Shown: positions 8,735-17,221, counted from the stretch's first letter. The stretch: DNA of 41,889 nucleotides from Cytophagales bacterium (GCA_028282565.1 JANQHS010000147.1:1-41889); one strand, 5' to 3'. The notes: generated by a model not told the origin, from the sequence alone. Translations and numbers: made by a program.

Positions 8735-9616
8735 TCAGTCCATCACCTTTCCCTCAGACAGTGGAATAAGAAGGTTATTTGACCTGGAGGGGCCTTTGAC
8801 CGACCAAACCCTCATGTGTGAACTGTCTATGGCTTTTGCCTCTGCAGGGATCTTTACCGTGACGCGGCTTCCGAGAACCTGATAATAGTCCTTATCCAGC
8901 AAAAGATTATTCCAGTAGATCAGGTATCGATCTGCACCATTTTGATCTTCAAACGCGAAGCCCTCCTGCTCAATGGAATCCAATTGGATACCCATTGCTT
9001 TCATGGCTGAAGCCACTTTGAATACAGAGTTATAGTTTCCTGACATTCCCATGACGGAATCGGTATTGTTGGGATCAAGGCTTTCCCGACCATCTAATAA
9101 GAGCTGATACTCATAGTTTCCGGGGTCCAGTGCCATAGGTTTTATCCAAAATCCATTTGAGTAGCCCAGGGAGTCCTTGGTTGGGTTCCAGTCGTTCATT
9201 GATCCTGATATGGTGACAGATCCGTATGCTTTTTTGGGGTCGGAAAATTGAAAAAGGTATTGCTGGGTTTTCGATCTCAAAACAGGAATATCATAAGGAG
9301 CTCCACCAACATAAGCCCGCAGATTACCGGCGCCCTCATCCATGACACCAATCAATTTTATTCCTGCATTCCCTACTAGTGGATTTGATCTTAGCCCCTT
9401 GGGAAGGTCGAAAGAATCAATGGTCTCGATCAGTGGAAAATAATCCTTCCAGATCAGGTCAGTGTATTCAAACTCCAATTGTATCGGGCTGGCAAGTCCC
9501 GGTAAAACATTGGCATCCTGAATCGGGAGTTGTTGCGTTTCCGGTTGGCAGGAAAGCAAAAGAATCGATAAGGTCAGGCAGGTAAAAAGCGATAAAATGA
9601 GGTTTCTGATTTTCAT
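8735..9616 (-). CDS. Lipoprotein with a glycogen-binding-like (CBM48/AMPK-type E-set) domain
   Basis: The 293-residue protein has a lipoprotein signal peptide with lipobox LLSC (acylated C23). The middle region (about 120-205) reads as an AMPK/CBM48-type carbohydrate-binding domain: GSVTISGSMNDWNP, then FWIKPMALDPGNYEYQLLLDG and DPNN. These match the family's 'v.laGsFndW' , 'l.pG.YeYkf.vDG' and 'DP.n' signatures. The flanking N- and C-terminal parts (beta-rich, VKIPAEAKAID near the end) are not recognised. Such domains bind alpha-1,4-glucans or glycogen. It may be an accessory starch-binding lipoprotein, or a remnant of a larger amylase whose catalytic part is missing. It points towards the GH13 pseudoenzyme gene with a 53-bp gap, so the two are neighbours but not one operon. 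Confidence 0.7.
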   Translation of the reverse strand: MKIRNLILSLFTCLTLSILLLSCQPETQQLPIQDANVLPGLASPIQLEFEYTDLIWKDYFPLIETIDSFDLPKGLRSNPLVGNAGIKLIGVMDEGAGNLRAYVGGAPYDIPVLRSKTQQYLFQFSDPKKAYGSVTISGSMNDWNPTKDSLGYSNGFWIKPMALDPGNYEYQLLLDGRESLDPNNTDSVMGMSGNYNSVFKVASAMKAMGIQLDSIEQEGFAFEDQNGADRYLIYWNNLLLDKDYYQVLGSRVTVKIPAEAKAIDSSHMRVWSVKGPSRSNNLLIPLSEGKVMD

Positions 9617-9758
9617 TTACGCAAATCGTTTGATCTTGTTCCCGGGGCTGACAAAAAGATGTTCATCAAGGCTCCGTTTTGCATTTGATGTTAGTAGCAC
9701 CCATTTGAAGGTTTGTTCTGGTTTTTACTTTCTGTTTATGAGCAGGGAAATCAAGCGA

Positions 9759-10619
9759 TCAATACCCTTGAAGCACATGATCCATGTGATATTGTATCAG
9801 TCCCTGAATGGGCTTTTTTTCGATGACCCCCAACTTCATTCCCTCATCCTTTAGCGCTACTTCCAGGATTTCCTGGTTAAAATAGGCCACAGATCCAACA
9901 AAATTTATAGGTACCTCTGATGACTCCTTGAAACAACTGACATGTATATTCAAGAATTCCTTCAGGCCTTTCATTATGAGTTCCTTGATGAAGCCATGCT
10001 GTTGATGCTCTGAAACGAACCTCATATAACTAGCCAGGTATACATTTGCCTTTGGGTTATTATAGACTTCAGAAAAGAGCGTATCCTTGTCAACGGAAAA
10101 TTCCTTTTCAAATTCCGTTTTTAAGACATCGGGTAGAGTCCTATAAAAATATGCTCTGAGAAGTGCCTTGCCGAAATAGCTCCCGCTTCCTTCATCACCG
10201 AGGATAAAGGCAAGGGAAGGAACTTCTTCTCTGATCGATTCACCGTCGAAATAACAACTGTTGGAACCTGTGCCCAGGATGCAGGCTATGCCGGGCTCTC
10301 CCGAGTAGGTAGCATAGGCAGCTCCGACAAGGTCATGATCAATGTGGATCTCGCTTGAGGTAAAAAAGAGTTTGAGCCCTTGTTCAATGATCTTGTTTTT
10401 TTCCGGTGATGAACAACCGGCGCCGTAGAAAAAGACTTTTTCAATCCTCTTTAATGGAGGAAAATGCCCACGGTTTTTAAAGAGTTCTGCCGAGATGGTC
10501 TCCCTGGTGTGAAAAAATGGATTGAAACCCATGGTGCTGAAGATGCTAATGATCTCACCGTCTGGTTGTATCAGAGCCCAATCGCATTTCGTCGAGCCGC
10601 TATCCGCTATGATTACCAC
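9759..10619 (-). CDS. BadF/BadG/BcrA/BcrD ATPase-family protein (N-acetylglucosamine kinase-like)
   Basis: 286 residues, GTG start. ADSGSTKCDWALIQPDG is the phosphate-1 motif of ASKHA sugar kinases in its BadF/NAGK form, FYGAGCSS and ILGTGSNSCYFDGE are the phosphate-2/sugar-site region, and LGDEGSGSYFGKALLRAY is the typical GlcNAc-kinase motif. FVGSVAYF near the C-terminus is the adenosine motif. Close Bacteroidota homologues of this length are annotated as N-acetylglucosamine kinases, which would feed GlcNAc from cell wall or chitin into metabolism. No other amino-sugar gene is next to it; the CBM lipoprotein lies 142 bp downstream on the same strand. The enzymatic role is inferred from the family. 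Confidence 0.8.
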   Translation of the reverse strand: MVIIADSGSTKCDWALIQPDGEIISIFSTMGFNPFFHTRETISAELFKNRGHFPPLKRIEKVFFYGAGCSSPEKNKIIEQGLKLFFTSSEIHIDHDLVGAAYATYSGEPGIACILGTGSNSCYFDGESIREEVPSLAFILGDEGSGSYFGKALLRAYFYRTLPDVLKTEFEKEFSVDKDTLFSEVYNNPKANVYLASYMRFVSEHQQHGFIKELIMKGLKEFLNIHVSCFKESSEVPINFVGSVAYFNQEILEVALKDEGMKLGVIEKKPIQGLIQYHMDHVLQGY

Positions 10620-10867
10620 TTGATATTACAGTTAAGTATTTGCTTATACCCTCAAAATTGTATCTGATCGCCAAAATGAAAAACTTCACTCCAAATCATA
10701 GTGCTCAGACCTATTTGGATTGTGAGGTCTTTCCGGAGTAATTCTATGTCCTGCCATGACCCGTACTACAATGTCTAAATCCAAATTTACGATCAATTGT
10801 TTGGTGTCGGGTTTGCAAGGAACACTTTTTGGACTTTTAAAACGAAATGAACTCAAATACTCCGGTG

Positions 10868-10899
10868 AAAGGGAATTGGTCTTATATGGGATTCCCTTT
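10868..10899. other. Unassigned inverted repeat / hairpin
   Basis: AAAGGGAAT (10868-10876) is an exact 9-bp inverted match to ATTCCCTTT (10891-10899), with a 14-base loop and one further T. The T-run is too short to call a terminator with confidence, and no gene ends nearby on the plus strand. Confidence 0.4.
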
Positions 10900-10980
10900 T
10901 GGTCGACAATTCGGATTCGAGAAAAGACAGTATTGCTTTGACCAACCCAGTGAACCCGATCGGAGCTTTGGTATTAAGGA

Positions 10981-11010
10981 AAAGAAAAACCCCGACGTTT
11001 TTGCCGGGGT
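10981..11010 (-). terminator. Intrinsic terminator of tRNA-Ser
   Basis: On the minus strand ACCCCG (from 11010 to 11005) pairs with CGGGGT (10994 to 10989) around a 10-base loop, followed by TTTTTCTTT. It lies 11 bases beyond the tRNA 3' end, so it closes the tRNA transcript. Confidence 0.8.
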
Positions 11011-11021
11011 CCTACATTATG

Positions 11022-11106
11022 CAGAGGGTGAGGGATTCGAACCCCCGGTACCTCGCGGTACAACGGTTTTCAAGACCGCCGCGTTCGACCACTCCGCCAA
11101 CCCTCT
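11022..11106 (-). tRNA. tRNA-Ser (anticodon UGA)
   Basis: An 85-nt class II tRNA. The acceptor stem AGAGGGT (5', from 11106) pairs perfectly with ACCCTCT, with discriminator G at 11022. The D arm contains GGAGTGGTCGAA. The anticodon loop CTTGAAA gives anticodon TGA (11072-11070), which reads UCA codons. There is a long variable arm of the serine type (stem around TACC/GGTA), and the T arm has GGTTCGAATCC. The 3' CCA is not encoded, as is usual in this phylum. It has its own terminator 11 bases downstream and a candidate promoter about 80 bases upstream. Confidence 0.96.
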
Positions 11107-11183
11107 TTAATTCGCCAAACTCTGTCGATGGCGAATAATGATGAAAATCTCACCCACCAAAACCGGGATCAATTATCGGCCTG

Positions 11184-11214
11184 CAAAATTAAACCACGTA
11201 TGGCTAATTCTCAA
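11184..11214 (-). promoter_or_regulatory. Candidate Bacteroidota-type promoter for tRNA-Ser
   Basis: On the minus strand TTG (11214-11212), a 20-base spacer and TAATTTTG (11191-11184) fit the TTG-N17-23-TAnnTTTG consensus of the phylum's main sigma factor. It lies in the gap between the YihY-type gene and the tRNA, and would give a leader of roughly 70 nt. Confidence 0.4.
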
Positions 11215-11225
11215 GCAAATAAATA

Positions 11226-12185
11226 TTATTCTGAAGGACCATTCTTTCCTTTGGCAAACCTCTCAAGGCGGTGGGCTTTTTCTATGCTGGCGTTCAATTC
11301 AAAGCCCAGCATTATGATGAAAGAGATGAAGTACAACCAAAGCATCAAACCGATAAAGGCTCCGATAGAGCCATACAGCTTGTTATAGGTAGAAAAATTA
11401 TTGAAATAGATCCCATAGATGAGAGAAACCAGGATGGTCAGTGCTGTGGCAAGCAATGCTCCGGGAGAAAAGAATCCGGATCTCTTATGTACGGAAGGTC
11501 CGAAGTAATATACGATCGCCAGTCCGATCAGGAATACCAGAATGATCACCAGATACTTAAAGAAGAACAATGCATAAACCGTGATCTTATCCATAAGGAA
11601 GCCTTCGTCATGCAAATAATTGATCACAAACTTTCCGACAATGATCAATACGATCGCCACAAAAAGGATTGATATTAATAGATAGGTCAAGCCGAGCGAT
11701 GTCAACCTCTGAATGAAGTAATTCCTTGTCTCCTTGGTCTTATACACCTTGTTGAATGCACTGATCAAAAAATCCATTCCGTTGGTCGCCAGGTACGTAG
11801 CAAGTAGGAATCCAAAAGACAGCAGCCCTCCGCGGGGTTTGCTTACTATATCACTTATGGTGCCCTCCATATTGATATACATTTGGGAAGGTATGATATC
11901 CGCAAGGAAATTGAGGATCATCATATCAAGGTTTTCGATCGGTATGTACGGGATCAAGGTAAATAAGAAGATCATCGATGGAAAAAGAGCGAAAGTGAAG
12001 TTGAAAGCGATGGCGTAGGCAATTGTAGAGATATCGTCTTTCCTCAGTTGATGATAGAATACTTCGATGAGCGTCAGAAGCGAGATTTGCCTTTGCAATA
12101 CCTGTTTTGTGCTCAAATAAGAAACCGACCTATGAAATAATGGGTGCTCCTTAGCTGCTTTGATATAGTCGTTGATCTTAGTCAA
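11226..12185 (-). CDS. YihY/UPF0761 (BrkB-like) family inner-membrane protein
   Basis: A 319-residue polytopic protein with about six hydrophobic helices after a soluble N-terminus. Family features include AYAIAFNFTFALFPSMIFL, LVIGLAIVYYFGPSVHKRSGFFSPGALLATAL and IGAFIGLMLWLYFISFIIMLGFELNA; the last is the conserved YihY C-terminal motif ('lyfs..illlGaelna'). The molecular function of the family is not settled. It starts with TTG, 8 bp inside the end of the upstream thioesterase gene, so translation is probably coupled, and it forms a cluster with the thioesterase and mltG. The C-terminal tail is basic (KAHRLERFAKGK), consistent with a cytosolic end. Confidence 0.88.
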   Translation of the reverse strand: MTKINDYIKAAKEHPLFHRSVSYLSTKQVLQRQISLLTLIEVFYHQLRKDDISTIAYAIAFNFTFALFPSMIFLFTLIPYIPIENLDMMILNFLADIIPSQMYINMEGTISDIVSKPRGGLLSFGFLLATYLATNGMDFLISAFNKVYKTKETRNYFIQRLTSLGLTYLLISILFVAIVLIIVGKFVINYLHDEGFLMDKITVYALFFFKYLVIILVFLIGLAIVYYFGPSVHKRSGFFSPGALLATALTILVSLIYGIYFNNFSTYNKLYGSIGAFIGLMLWLYFISFIIMLGFELNASIEKAHRLERFAKGKNGPSE

Positions 12186-12585
12186 AGAATTCCTTCAGTT
12201 TATCGATGAGGTATTTGGGAGGTTTTGTGGGCTTCCTGGTCTCTTTATCTACGAAAACCAGAATGGTTTTACCAACATGGATCAATTCCTTCTGATCGTT
12301 GTAGAATTCGTATTCAAATTCAAATTTAACACCGGGAATCTTTTTTACGAAAACCCTGATCTCTATAAGGTCATCATAATATGCCGGAGCCAGGTATTTC
12401 GACCAGTTTTCAAGAATTGGTAGTAGTATACCCTCATCCTCAAGTCTTGAATAGGTCAGACCGATCGATCTCAGTGCTTCTGTCCTGGCAACCTCATAAT
12501 AGGAAATATAATTTCCGTTGTAGGCATAACCCATACGATCTGTTTCCGAATAACGAACTCTGACCTTAGTGGAGTAACTGAACAT
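12178..12585 (-). CDS. Hotdog-fold acyl-CoA thioesterase (YbgC/4HBT family)
   Basis: A 135-residue single hotdog domain. The N-terminal YSETDRMGYAYNGNYISYYEVARTEALRSIGL is the 4HBT signature, with an Asp (in ETD) in the position used by this family. PPKYLIDKLKEFF is the usual C-terminal tail. Members hydrolyse acyl-CoA or acyl-ACP thioesters; the E. coli relative YbgC is linked to the Tol-Pal envelope system. The position where many members have a His or Tyr after 'Y' is Asn here (YNGNY). The gene overlaps mltG by 1 bp (TAATG, 12583-12587 read in reverse) and the next gene by 8 bp, so all three are likely co-translated. The substrate is unknown. Confidence 0.88.
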   Translation of the reverse strand: MFSYSTKVRVRYSETDRMGYAYNGNYISYYEVARTEALRSIGLTYSRLEDEGILLPILENWSKYLAPAYYDDLIEIRVFVKKIPGVKFEFEYEFYNDQKELIHVGKTILVFVDKETRKPTKPPKYLIDKLKEFFD

Positions 12586-13634
12586 TAGCGATAGATTCTT
12601 CTTTGATTCAGGGCATTCTGATATCTTCTGGCATTGTTGTTATGATCACGAAGATTTGTGGCAAAGTTATGTCGGCCAGAGAAGTCCTCTTTAGCGCAGA
12701 AATAGATGTAATCACTCTTCTGATAATTCAGTACGGCATCCAGGGTTCCGATTTCCGGAAGGTTGATCGGGCCTGGTGGAAGGCCTGCGTACATATAGGT
12801 ATTGTATGGAGAATCGACCTGCTTATGAATGGTTAGAACCCGGTTGATGCTGAAGTCTCCGATGGCATAGACAACAGTGGGGTCGGCCTGAAGCTTCATC
12901 CCTTTATTCAGTCTATTGATATACACCCCGGCAATAATGGGTTTTTCTTCAGAAAGATTGGTTTCGGCCTGAACTATGGAAGCCAGCACGGATACCTCGA
13001 TGGGGCTGAGTCCGATCTCTTTCGCCTTGGACTTTCTCTCGTTTGTCCAGAATTTTTCATATTCCTCGTTCATCCTTTTGAAAAAATGCGACGGAGAAAT
13101 ATTCCAGTAAACCTCATAGGTATTGGGCAGAAACATCGCCAGGAAATTCGAAGAATCGAACCCGAATTGTTCAGGGGTCTTGGGATTACTGTATGTATCT
13201 AAGAAGGAAGCCTGATCCATTTCAAGGTTTTCGCTGGCACGTTCAGCGATATCTGCCGGTATCCGCACATTGTTCAGTACCACTGAAACAGGTTTTTGCA
13301 TGCCTCCCCTGAGCATTCGTACGACCTCTATATTGGTCATATTCGGCCTTAGCAGATAATGTCCCGAACGGATGTTTTTCTGGTATTTCATCAGTTTCGA
13401 TACAAATCCAAAAGAGACAGGGTCCTTTAGGATTCTTTGATGATCCAGTATGGAGATCAGCTCATTGAAGTTTGTTCCCGAAGGAATGGTAATCTCGGCC
13501 TCCTGTCTTCCAACAAGGATATTTGGTGAAAAAAATACCTGGTAGAAATAGAAACTGAATGAAATGATCATGACGGCGCTGAACAGCATCAGGCCAAACT
13601 GTATTTTTCTTCTTTTTGTGAGGAAATCGTCCAT
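12585..13634 (-). CDS. mltG: Endolytic murein transglycosylase MltG (YceG-like)
   Basis: The 349-residue protein has one N-terminal membrane helix (about 11-33), a LysM-like segment (FNELISILDHQRIL) and the YceG catalytic domain. Catalytic Glu E224 lies in ASIVQAETNLSEEKPIIAGVYINRL, followed by MKLQADPTVVYA and SPYNTYMYAGLPPGPINLP, all diagnostic of MltG. The enzyme cuts nascent glycan strands inside the chain at the outer face of the inner membrane and helps set glycan length during elongation. Length and motifs are complete. It is the first gene of the minus-strand cluster and is divergent from the large T9SS cargo gene, sharing a 127-bp intergenic region. Confidence 0.95.
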   Translation of the reverse strand: MDDFLTKRRKIQFGLMLFSAVMIISFSFYFYQVFFSPNILVGRQEAEITIPSGTNFNELISILDHQRILKDPVSFGFVSKLMKYQKNIRSGHYLLRPNMTNIEVVRMLRGGMQKPVSVVLNNVRIPADIAERASENLEMDQASFLDTYSNPKTPEQFGFDSSNFLAMFLPNTYEVYWNISPSHFFKRMNEEYEKFWTNERKSKAKEIGLSPIEVSVLASIVQAETNLSEEKPIIAGVYINRLNKGMKLQADPTVVYAIGDFSINRVLTIHKQVDSPYNTYMYAGLPPGPINLPEIGTLDAVLNYQKSDYIYFCAKEDFSGRHNFATNLRDHNNNARRYQNALNQRRIYR

Positions 13635-13724
13635 TTGAAATTACGATTGCAAAATTAGGCTCTATTCGAAAAAAGATTTACAATTCCTTAATATTACATC
13701 GGTCAACCAACCCTTTTGCATTTG

Positions 13725-13732
13725 TAGGTTTG
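13725..13732 (+). promoter_or_regulatory. Candidate -7 box (TAGGTTTG) of the T9SS cargo gene
   Basis: This is an exact match to TAnnTTTG, 29 bases upstream of the ATG at 13762 in the divergent intergenic region. No TTG was found at the ideal -33 spacing, so only the -7 element is supported. Confidence 0.35.
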
Positions 13733-13761
13733 CCGCTCATTTTGGAAAAAGCACATTAGAT

Positions 13762-16700
13762 ATGAAAAAGTTTACTTCAGCCTTAAACCTAGGTTTATTT
13801 CTCCTTTCATTTTTATCATTTTCACAATTACATGCCACTACTCATAACGTTACCGTTATGAATTTTGGCTTTTCTCCCTCTGCTCTGAATATCACCCAGG
13901 GAGATACGGTGATTTGGACTCTCATGAGCGGTAGTCACAATGTGAACGGTACACAGGCGACCTTTCCTTCAAATCCTGCCTCTTTTGGTGGTTTTCCCGC
14001 GAGTTCTTCATGGCCACCATTCGAATTCGTCTTTGCAATCCCGGGTTCATACAACTATCAATGTGATCCACATTCCGGAGCTATGCAGGGAACAATTACA
14101 GTAGCACCTGCCGCGGCGAGCGGAGGTTGTGATCTTTTTATCTCCGAATACATTGAAGGTTCGAGCAACAACAAAGCCATCGAATTGTATAACCCTACTT
14201 CTTCAACCATAAACCTTTCGGACTATGAGATGAAAAGAGCCAACAATGGAAGTACATCCTATGGCTCGACTCTAGGGATGTCCGGTTCGCTTGGCCCTTA
14301 CGAGACTTACCTTATTGCTAATCCTTCCGCCGATTCCGCATTGTTGGGTATAGCCGATACTACCGATGGGATCACTTTTTTTAATGGAAATGATGTGCTC
14401 CATTTATTCCACATTCCTTCCGGAGATCTGATCGATGGCATTGGCAGATTAGGTGAAGATTCAATTTGGACCGTTCCTGGAGTAAACGGTGTTTCAGGAT
14501 CAACCGGTGAACATACGCTTGTCAGAGCTGGGTTTGTTACGGGTGGAGATTCTTCATGGAGCGTGGTTCGCCATGAATGGTATGTTTTTCCTCAAAATGA
14601 GTTTGGTTATTTCGGGCACCATAATGGCGCGGCCTGCGGAAGCTCGATTCCCGCATATATGATCAGTGAGGTCAAAGGATTTGATGCCAATGGTGTGGCT
14701 GATTCCAATGGTGTTGAATGCCAGTTGACAGGGGTCATTCATAATCCGGATCAGGGGTTTTTTGATGTAGAATTTGCCTTTCAGGACGGAAGTGCGGGTA
14801 TTTGGCTGGAGGGAAATCCATCACCTGATTATTCACCCATTGCCGAAGGCGACCTGATCAGGGTCTGGGGTAGGATTAATTTCAGTTCAGGTGTTACCGA
14901 ATTCGATCCGGATTCCATGGTGCTGATCTCAGCCGGCAATCCCCTGTTTGTTCCTGAGAAAATGGATACCATTAACGAGTACACCGAGGGCCGCTATATC
15001 AGGATCGACAGTGCAAGGATGTTGAACGTAAACCCAGGTGATACATTCGCAATCGGTGGAGGTGGCGTAAACTATACTTTTGTGACGATTCAAACGGATA
15101 CCTTCCAAATCAGGGTGGATCGTGCTTACGAAGATGATTGGAATGGCAATCCTCTCCCCACCGGTCTTTTTAATATGGTCGGGATTGGGAGTCAGTTTGA
15201 TGGATCTTCGCCTCACTTCGATAATTATCAAATATTCCCAAGCCGCTATTCGGATTTTGAAATACTGTCCGTAGCAGGAGAGGCTATTTCATTTGCAGGT
15301 TCTTCGGGGTCGGTACCGGAAAACGGTGGTAGCCATCTGGTTCTTGTAACGGTTGCCGATACTTTGAATTCACCTTCAACGGTGGAGGTTAATCACACGG
15401 GTGGAACAGCCGTTTCTGGTGTAGATTTTACGTTTAATGATACTACGCTGAACTTCTCCGCCGGGGAAATGGATAGTTTTTGGTTGGAAGTAACGATCAT
15501 AGACAATGCTGTTGCCAACCCTGATAAAACGGTCATTTTGAGTCTTGAGAACCTTACCGGAAGTGCGGTCTATGGAATTGATACCGTTTACACCTTGACG
15601 ATAACTAACGATGACATTCCTGCATATTCCATTGCTACAATTCGAGGTAATGACACCGATGGGATTGCTGATTCAATTGGGGTTTATTGCTCTGCCACAG
15701 GTGTGGTCTTGGGTGTGGACGTTCAAGGAACATCTGCAAATAACGCTTTCAGTTTTGATGATGGAACCGGAGGAATCTCTCTGTTCAAATTTGGTGGCTT
15801 TACACCCCCTTATACCGTAACTGAAGGTGATTCGGTGAGGGTCATAGGTGTGGTGTCGCAGTTTAACGGCCTGTCCCAATTCAATCCTGATTCCATGGTT
15901 GTTATTAGTAGCGGAGCAAATGTTCCGGCCCCGTTTGTTGTGACGGATTTGGATGAAAGTACCGAAAGCCGTTATATACGGATTAACGACGTGACCTTGG
16001 TTGATCCAAGCCAATGGAACACGGGGAATAGTTTTACAGCTCAAATCACAAATGGGACGGATACCTTTGACCTGCGAGCTGATTCGGATATCAGTGTTTC
16101 AGATATGCTCCCCCCTGTTGGCGTTTTTGATGTTATTGGCATTGGCGGGCAATTTGACTTAAACGGTCCTCCCTACACTACTGGTTACCAAATACTCCCG
16201 ATGGATTCTACGCAGATCATACCTGTGATTAATCCGGGCCCCTCAATCCCAACATATTCAATTGGTGATGTAATAGGAGTGGATTCTGACTTTTTACCGG
16301 ACTCACTGGGAGTAGAGTGCAAATTGGTTGGTGTGGTGTATGGAGAAAATTTCAGGCCATCTGGAATTGAATTGACTTTGATCGATCCTCTAAACAATGA
16401 TGACGGAATCCAAATATTTAGTGGAGGAAATCCTTTTGGTGTCTCTCTCCAAGAAGGCGATGAGATCAGGGTTATTGGAGAGATCGGATTCCTGGATGGA
16501 ATGACAAGAATTCTGCCTGATTCTATTGTTGAAATCTCCAGTGGAAATACGCTTAAGAACCCAACACCGGTTTCGATTTTTGATGAATTCTCTGAGTCAA
16601 ATCTGGTTGAAAGGGAGGGAACTTATGTTGGAGGCAGTTGGAGTCCGGGAGGTACCTTTGATGTAACCTTTGATGAGCTTGCTCCTCTCACCGGTTCTTT

Positions 16701-17127
16701 TACTGTTACTATTCATGCGGAATGTGACCTAAACTCTGCTGGGGCGGAACCAATTGATGGTGAAGATTATAGAATTATCGGCATTGGTGGCCAAAGAGAT
16801 TTATCAAGTCCCTGGAATTCAGGTTATAGGTTACTTCCGAGAAGGTCCTCTGATCTAACACTGATTAGTGGTTTTGAAGATGCTTTGAATTCTTCTTCAT
16901 TCAATATTTATCCTGTTCCATCATCCGGAATAATGAATATCGACATTTCAGAAGACGGATTTGAAGAAGTTCAGGTCATGGACATGATCGGAAATGTTAT
17001 GTTCACCAGGGAGATCAGCAAAGGTCATAATGTTCTGAATCTCGGCTCACTACCTTCAGGGAATTACCTGATCAAAGCATCAGGAGATACAAGGGTGGAG
17101 ACCAGGAAAATTACGATTGTGAAATAG
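13762..17127 (+). CDS. Secreted multidomain protein: cupredoxin, lamin-tail domain, three OB-like repeats, Calx-beta, T9SS sorting domain
   Basis: 1121 residues with a signal peptide (about 1-25). Residues 26-115 form a plastocyanin-like cupredoxin with candidate type 1 copper ligands H59, C101, H104 and M108. About 120-290 is a lamin-tail domain (CDLFISEYIEGSSNNKAIELYNP). Three repeats start at about 296, 619 and 829 with the related sequences IPAYMISEVKG, IPAYSIATIRG and IPTYSIGDVIG. Each continues through a 'gd.iRV.G.i....g...f.pDSmv.iSsG' block, resembling the OB-fold part of large extracellular nucleases. A Calx-beta domain lies at about 506-617 (VPENGGSHLVLVTV...LTITNDD). The end (about 1047-1121) is a T9SS type A sorting domain (NIYPVPSSGIMNIDI...KITIVK). 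I see no nuclease catalytic domain. It is predicted to be surface-attached or secreted; its role is unknown. A strong terminator follows. Confidence 0.85.
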   Translation: MKKFTSALNLGLFLLSFLSFSQLHATTHNVTVMNFGFSPSALNITQGDTVIWTLMSGSHNVNGTQATFPSNPASFGGFPASSSWPPFEFVFAIPGSYNYQCDPHSGAMQGTITVAPAAASGGCDLFISEYIEGSSNNKAIELYNPTSSTINLSDYEMKRANNGSTSYGSTLGMSGSLGPYETYLIANPSADSALLGIADTTDGITFFNGNDVLHLFHIPSGDLIDGIGRLGEDSIWTVPGVNGVSGSTGEHTLVRAGFVTGGDSSWSVVRHEWYVFPQNEFGYFGHHNGAACGSSIPAYMISEVKGFDANGVADSNGVECQLTGVIHNPDQGFFDVEFAFQDGSAGIWLEGNPSPDYSPIAEGDLIRVWGRINFSSGVTEFDPDSMVLISAGNPLFVPEKMDTINEYTEGRYIRIDSARMLNVNPGDTFAIGGGGVNYTFVTIQTDTFQIRVDRAYEDDWNGNPLPTGLFNMVGIGSQFDGSSPHFDNYQIFPSRYSDFEILSVAGEAISFAGSSGSVPENGGSHLVLVTVADTLNSPSTVEVNHTGGTAVSGVDFTFNDTTLNFSAGEMDSFWLEVTIIDNAVANPDKTVILSLENLTGSAVYGIDTVYTLTITNDDIPAYSIATIRGNDTDGIADSIGVYCSATGVVLGVDVQGTSANNAFSFDDGTGGISLFKFGGFTPPYTVTEGDSVRVIGVVSQFNGLSQFNPDSMVVISSGANVPAPFVVTDLDESTESRYIRINDVTLVDPSQWNTGNSFTAQITNGTDTFDLRADSDISVSDMLPPVGVFDVIGIGGQFDLNGPPYTTGYQILPMDSTQIIPVINPGPSIPTYSIGDVIGVDSDFLPDSLGVECKLVGVVYGENFRPSGIELTLIDPLNNDDGIQIFSGGNPFGVSLQEGDEIRVIGEIGFLDGMTRILPDSIVEISSGNTLKNPTPVSIFDEFSESNLVEREGTYVGGSWSPGGTFDVTFDELAPLTGSFTVTIHAECDLNSAGAEPIDGEDYRIIGIGGQRDLSSPWNSGYRLLPRRSSDLTLISGFEDALNSSSFNIYPVPSSGIMNIDISEDGFEEVQVMDMIGNVMFTREISKGHNVLNLGSLPSGNYLIKASGDTRVETRKITIVK
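14647..16866 (+). repeat. Three protein-level OB-like repeats inside the T9SS cargo gene
   Basis: Repeat units begin at about 14647, 15616 and 16246 and encode roughly 200 residues each. The first two are separated by the Calx-beta domain. They share the opening 'IP.Y.I..v.G.D..G.aDS.GV.C...GV', a central 'GD.iRV.G.i' and the ending 'D..GIGgQFD...p...gYqi.P'. Divergence is high at DNA level, so these are old duplications. Confidence 0.75.
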
Positions 17128-17148
17128 GGAACTTGTTCCTCTTAAATG

Positions 17149-17185
17149 CCCCGGATTCAAATCATTTGAGTTCGGGGTTTTTTTT
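17149..17185 (+). terminator. Strong intrinsic terminator after the T9SS cargo gene
   Basis: A 12-bp stem, CCCCGGATTCAA (17149-17160) with TTGAGTTCGGGG (17166-17177) including two G-T pairs, a 5-base loop and eight T residues (17178-17185). Confidence 0.92.
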
Positions 17186-17221
17186 ATTCCGGCAATTTGA
17201 CATTTTGGCTGTCGATTAGCT

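Larger units (their letters stand above)
10620..11021. other. Gene-poor 400-bp stretch
   Basis: No convincing gene. Short frames on the plus strand (10756-10941, 10847-11110) have no family resemblance, and one runs into the tRNA. The stretch contains a hairpin at 10868-10899 and the tRNA-Ser terminator at its right end. It also serves as the upstream region of the BadF-family gene. Confidence 0.6.

Noticed and set aside
10756-11110. Two short plus-strand frames between the BadF-type gene and tRNA-Ser
   Set aside because: No recognisable domain; one runs through the tRNA gene and its terminator.
11271-11672. 133-codon plus-strand frame opposite the YihY-type gene
   Set aside because: Composition is Asp/Gln/Arg-rich as expected from the antisense of membrane codons; no homology features.
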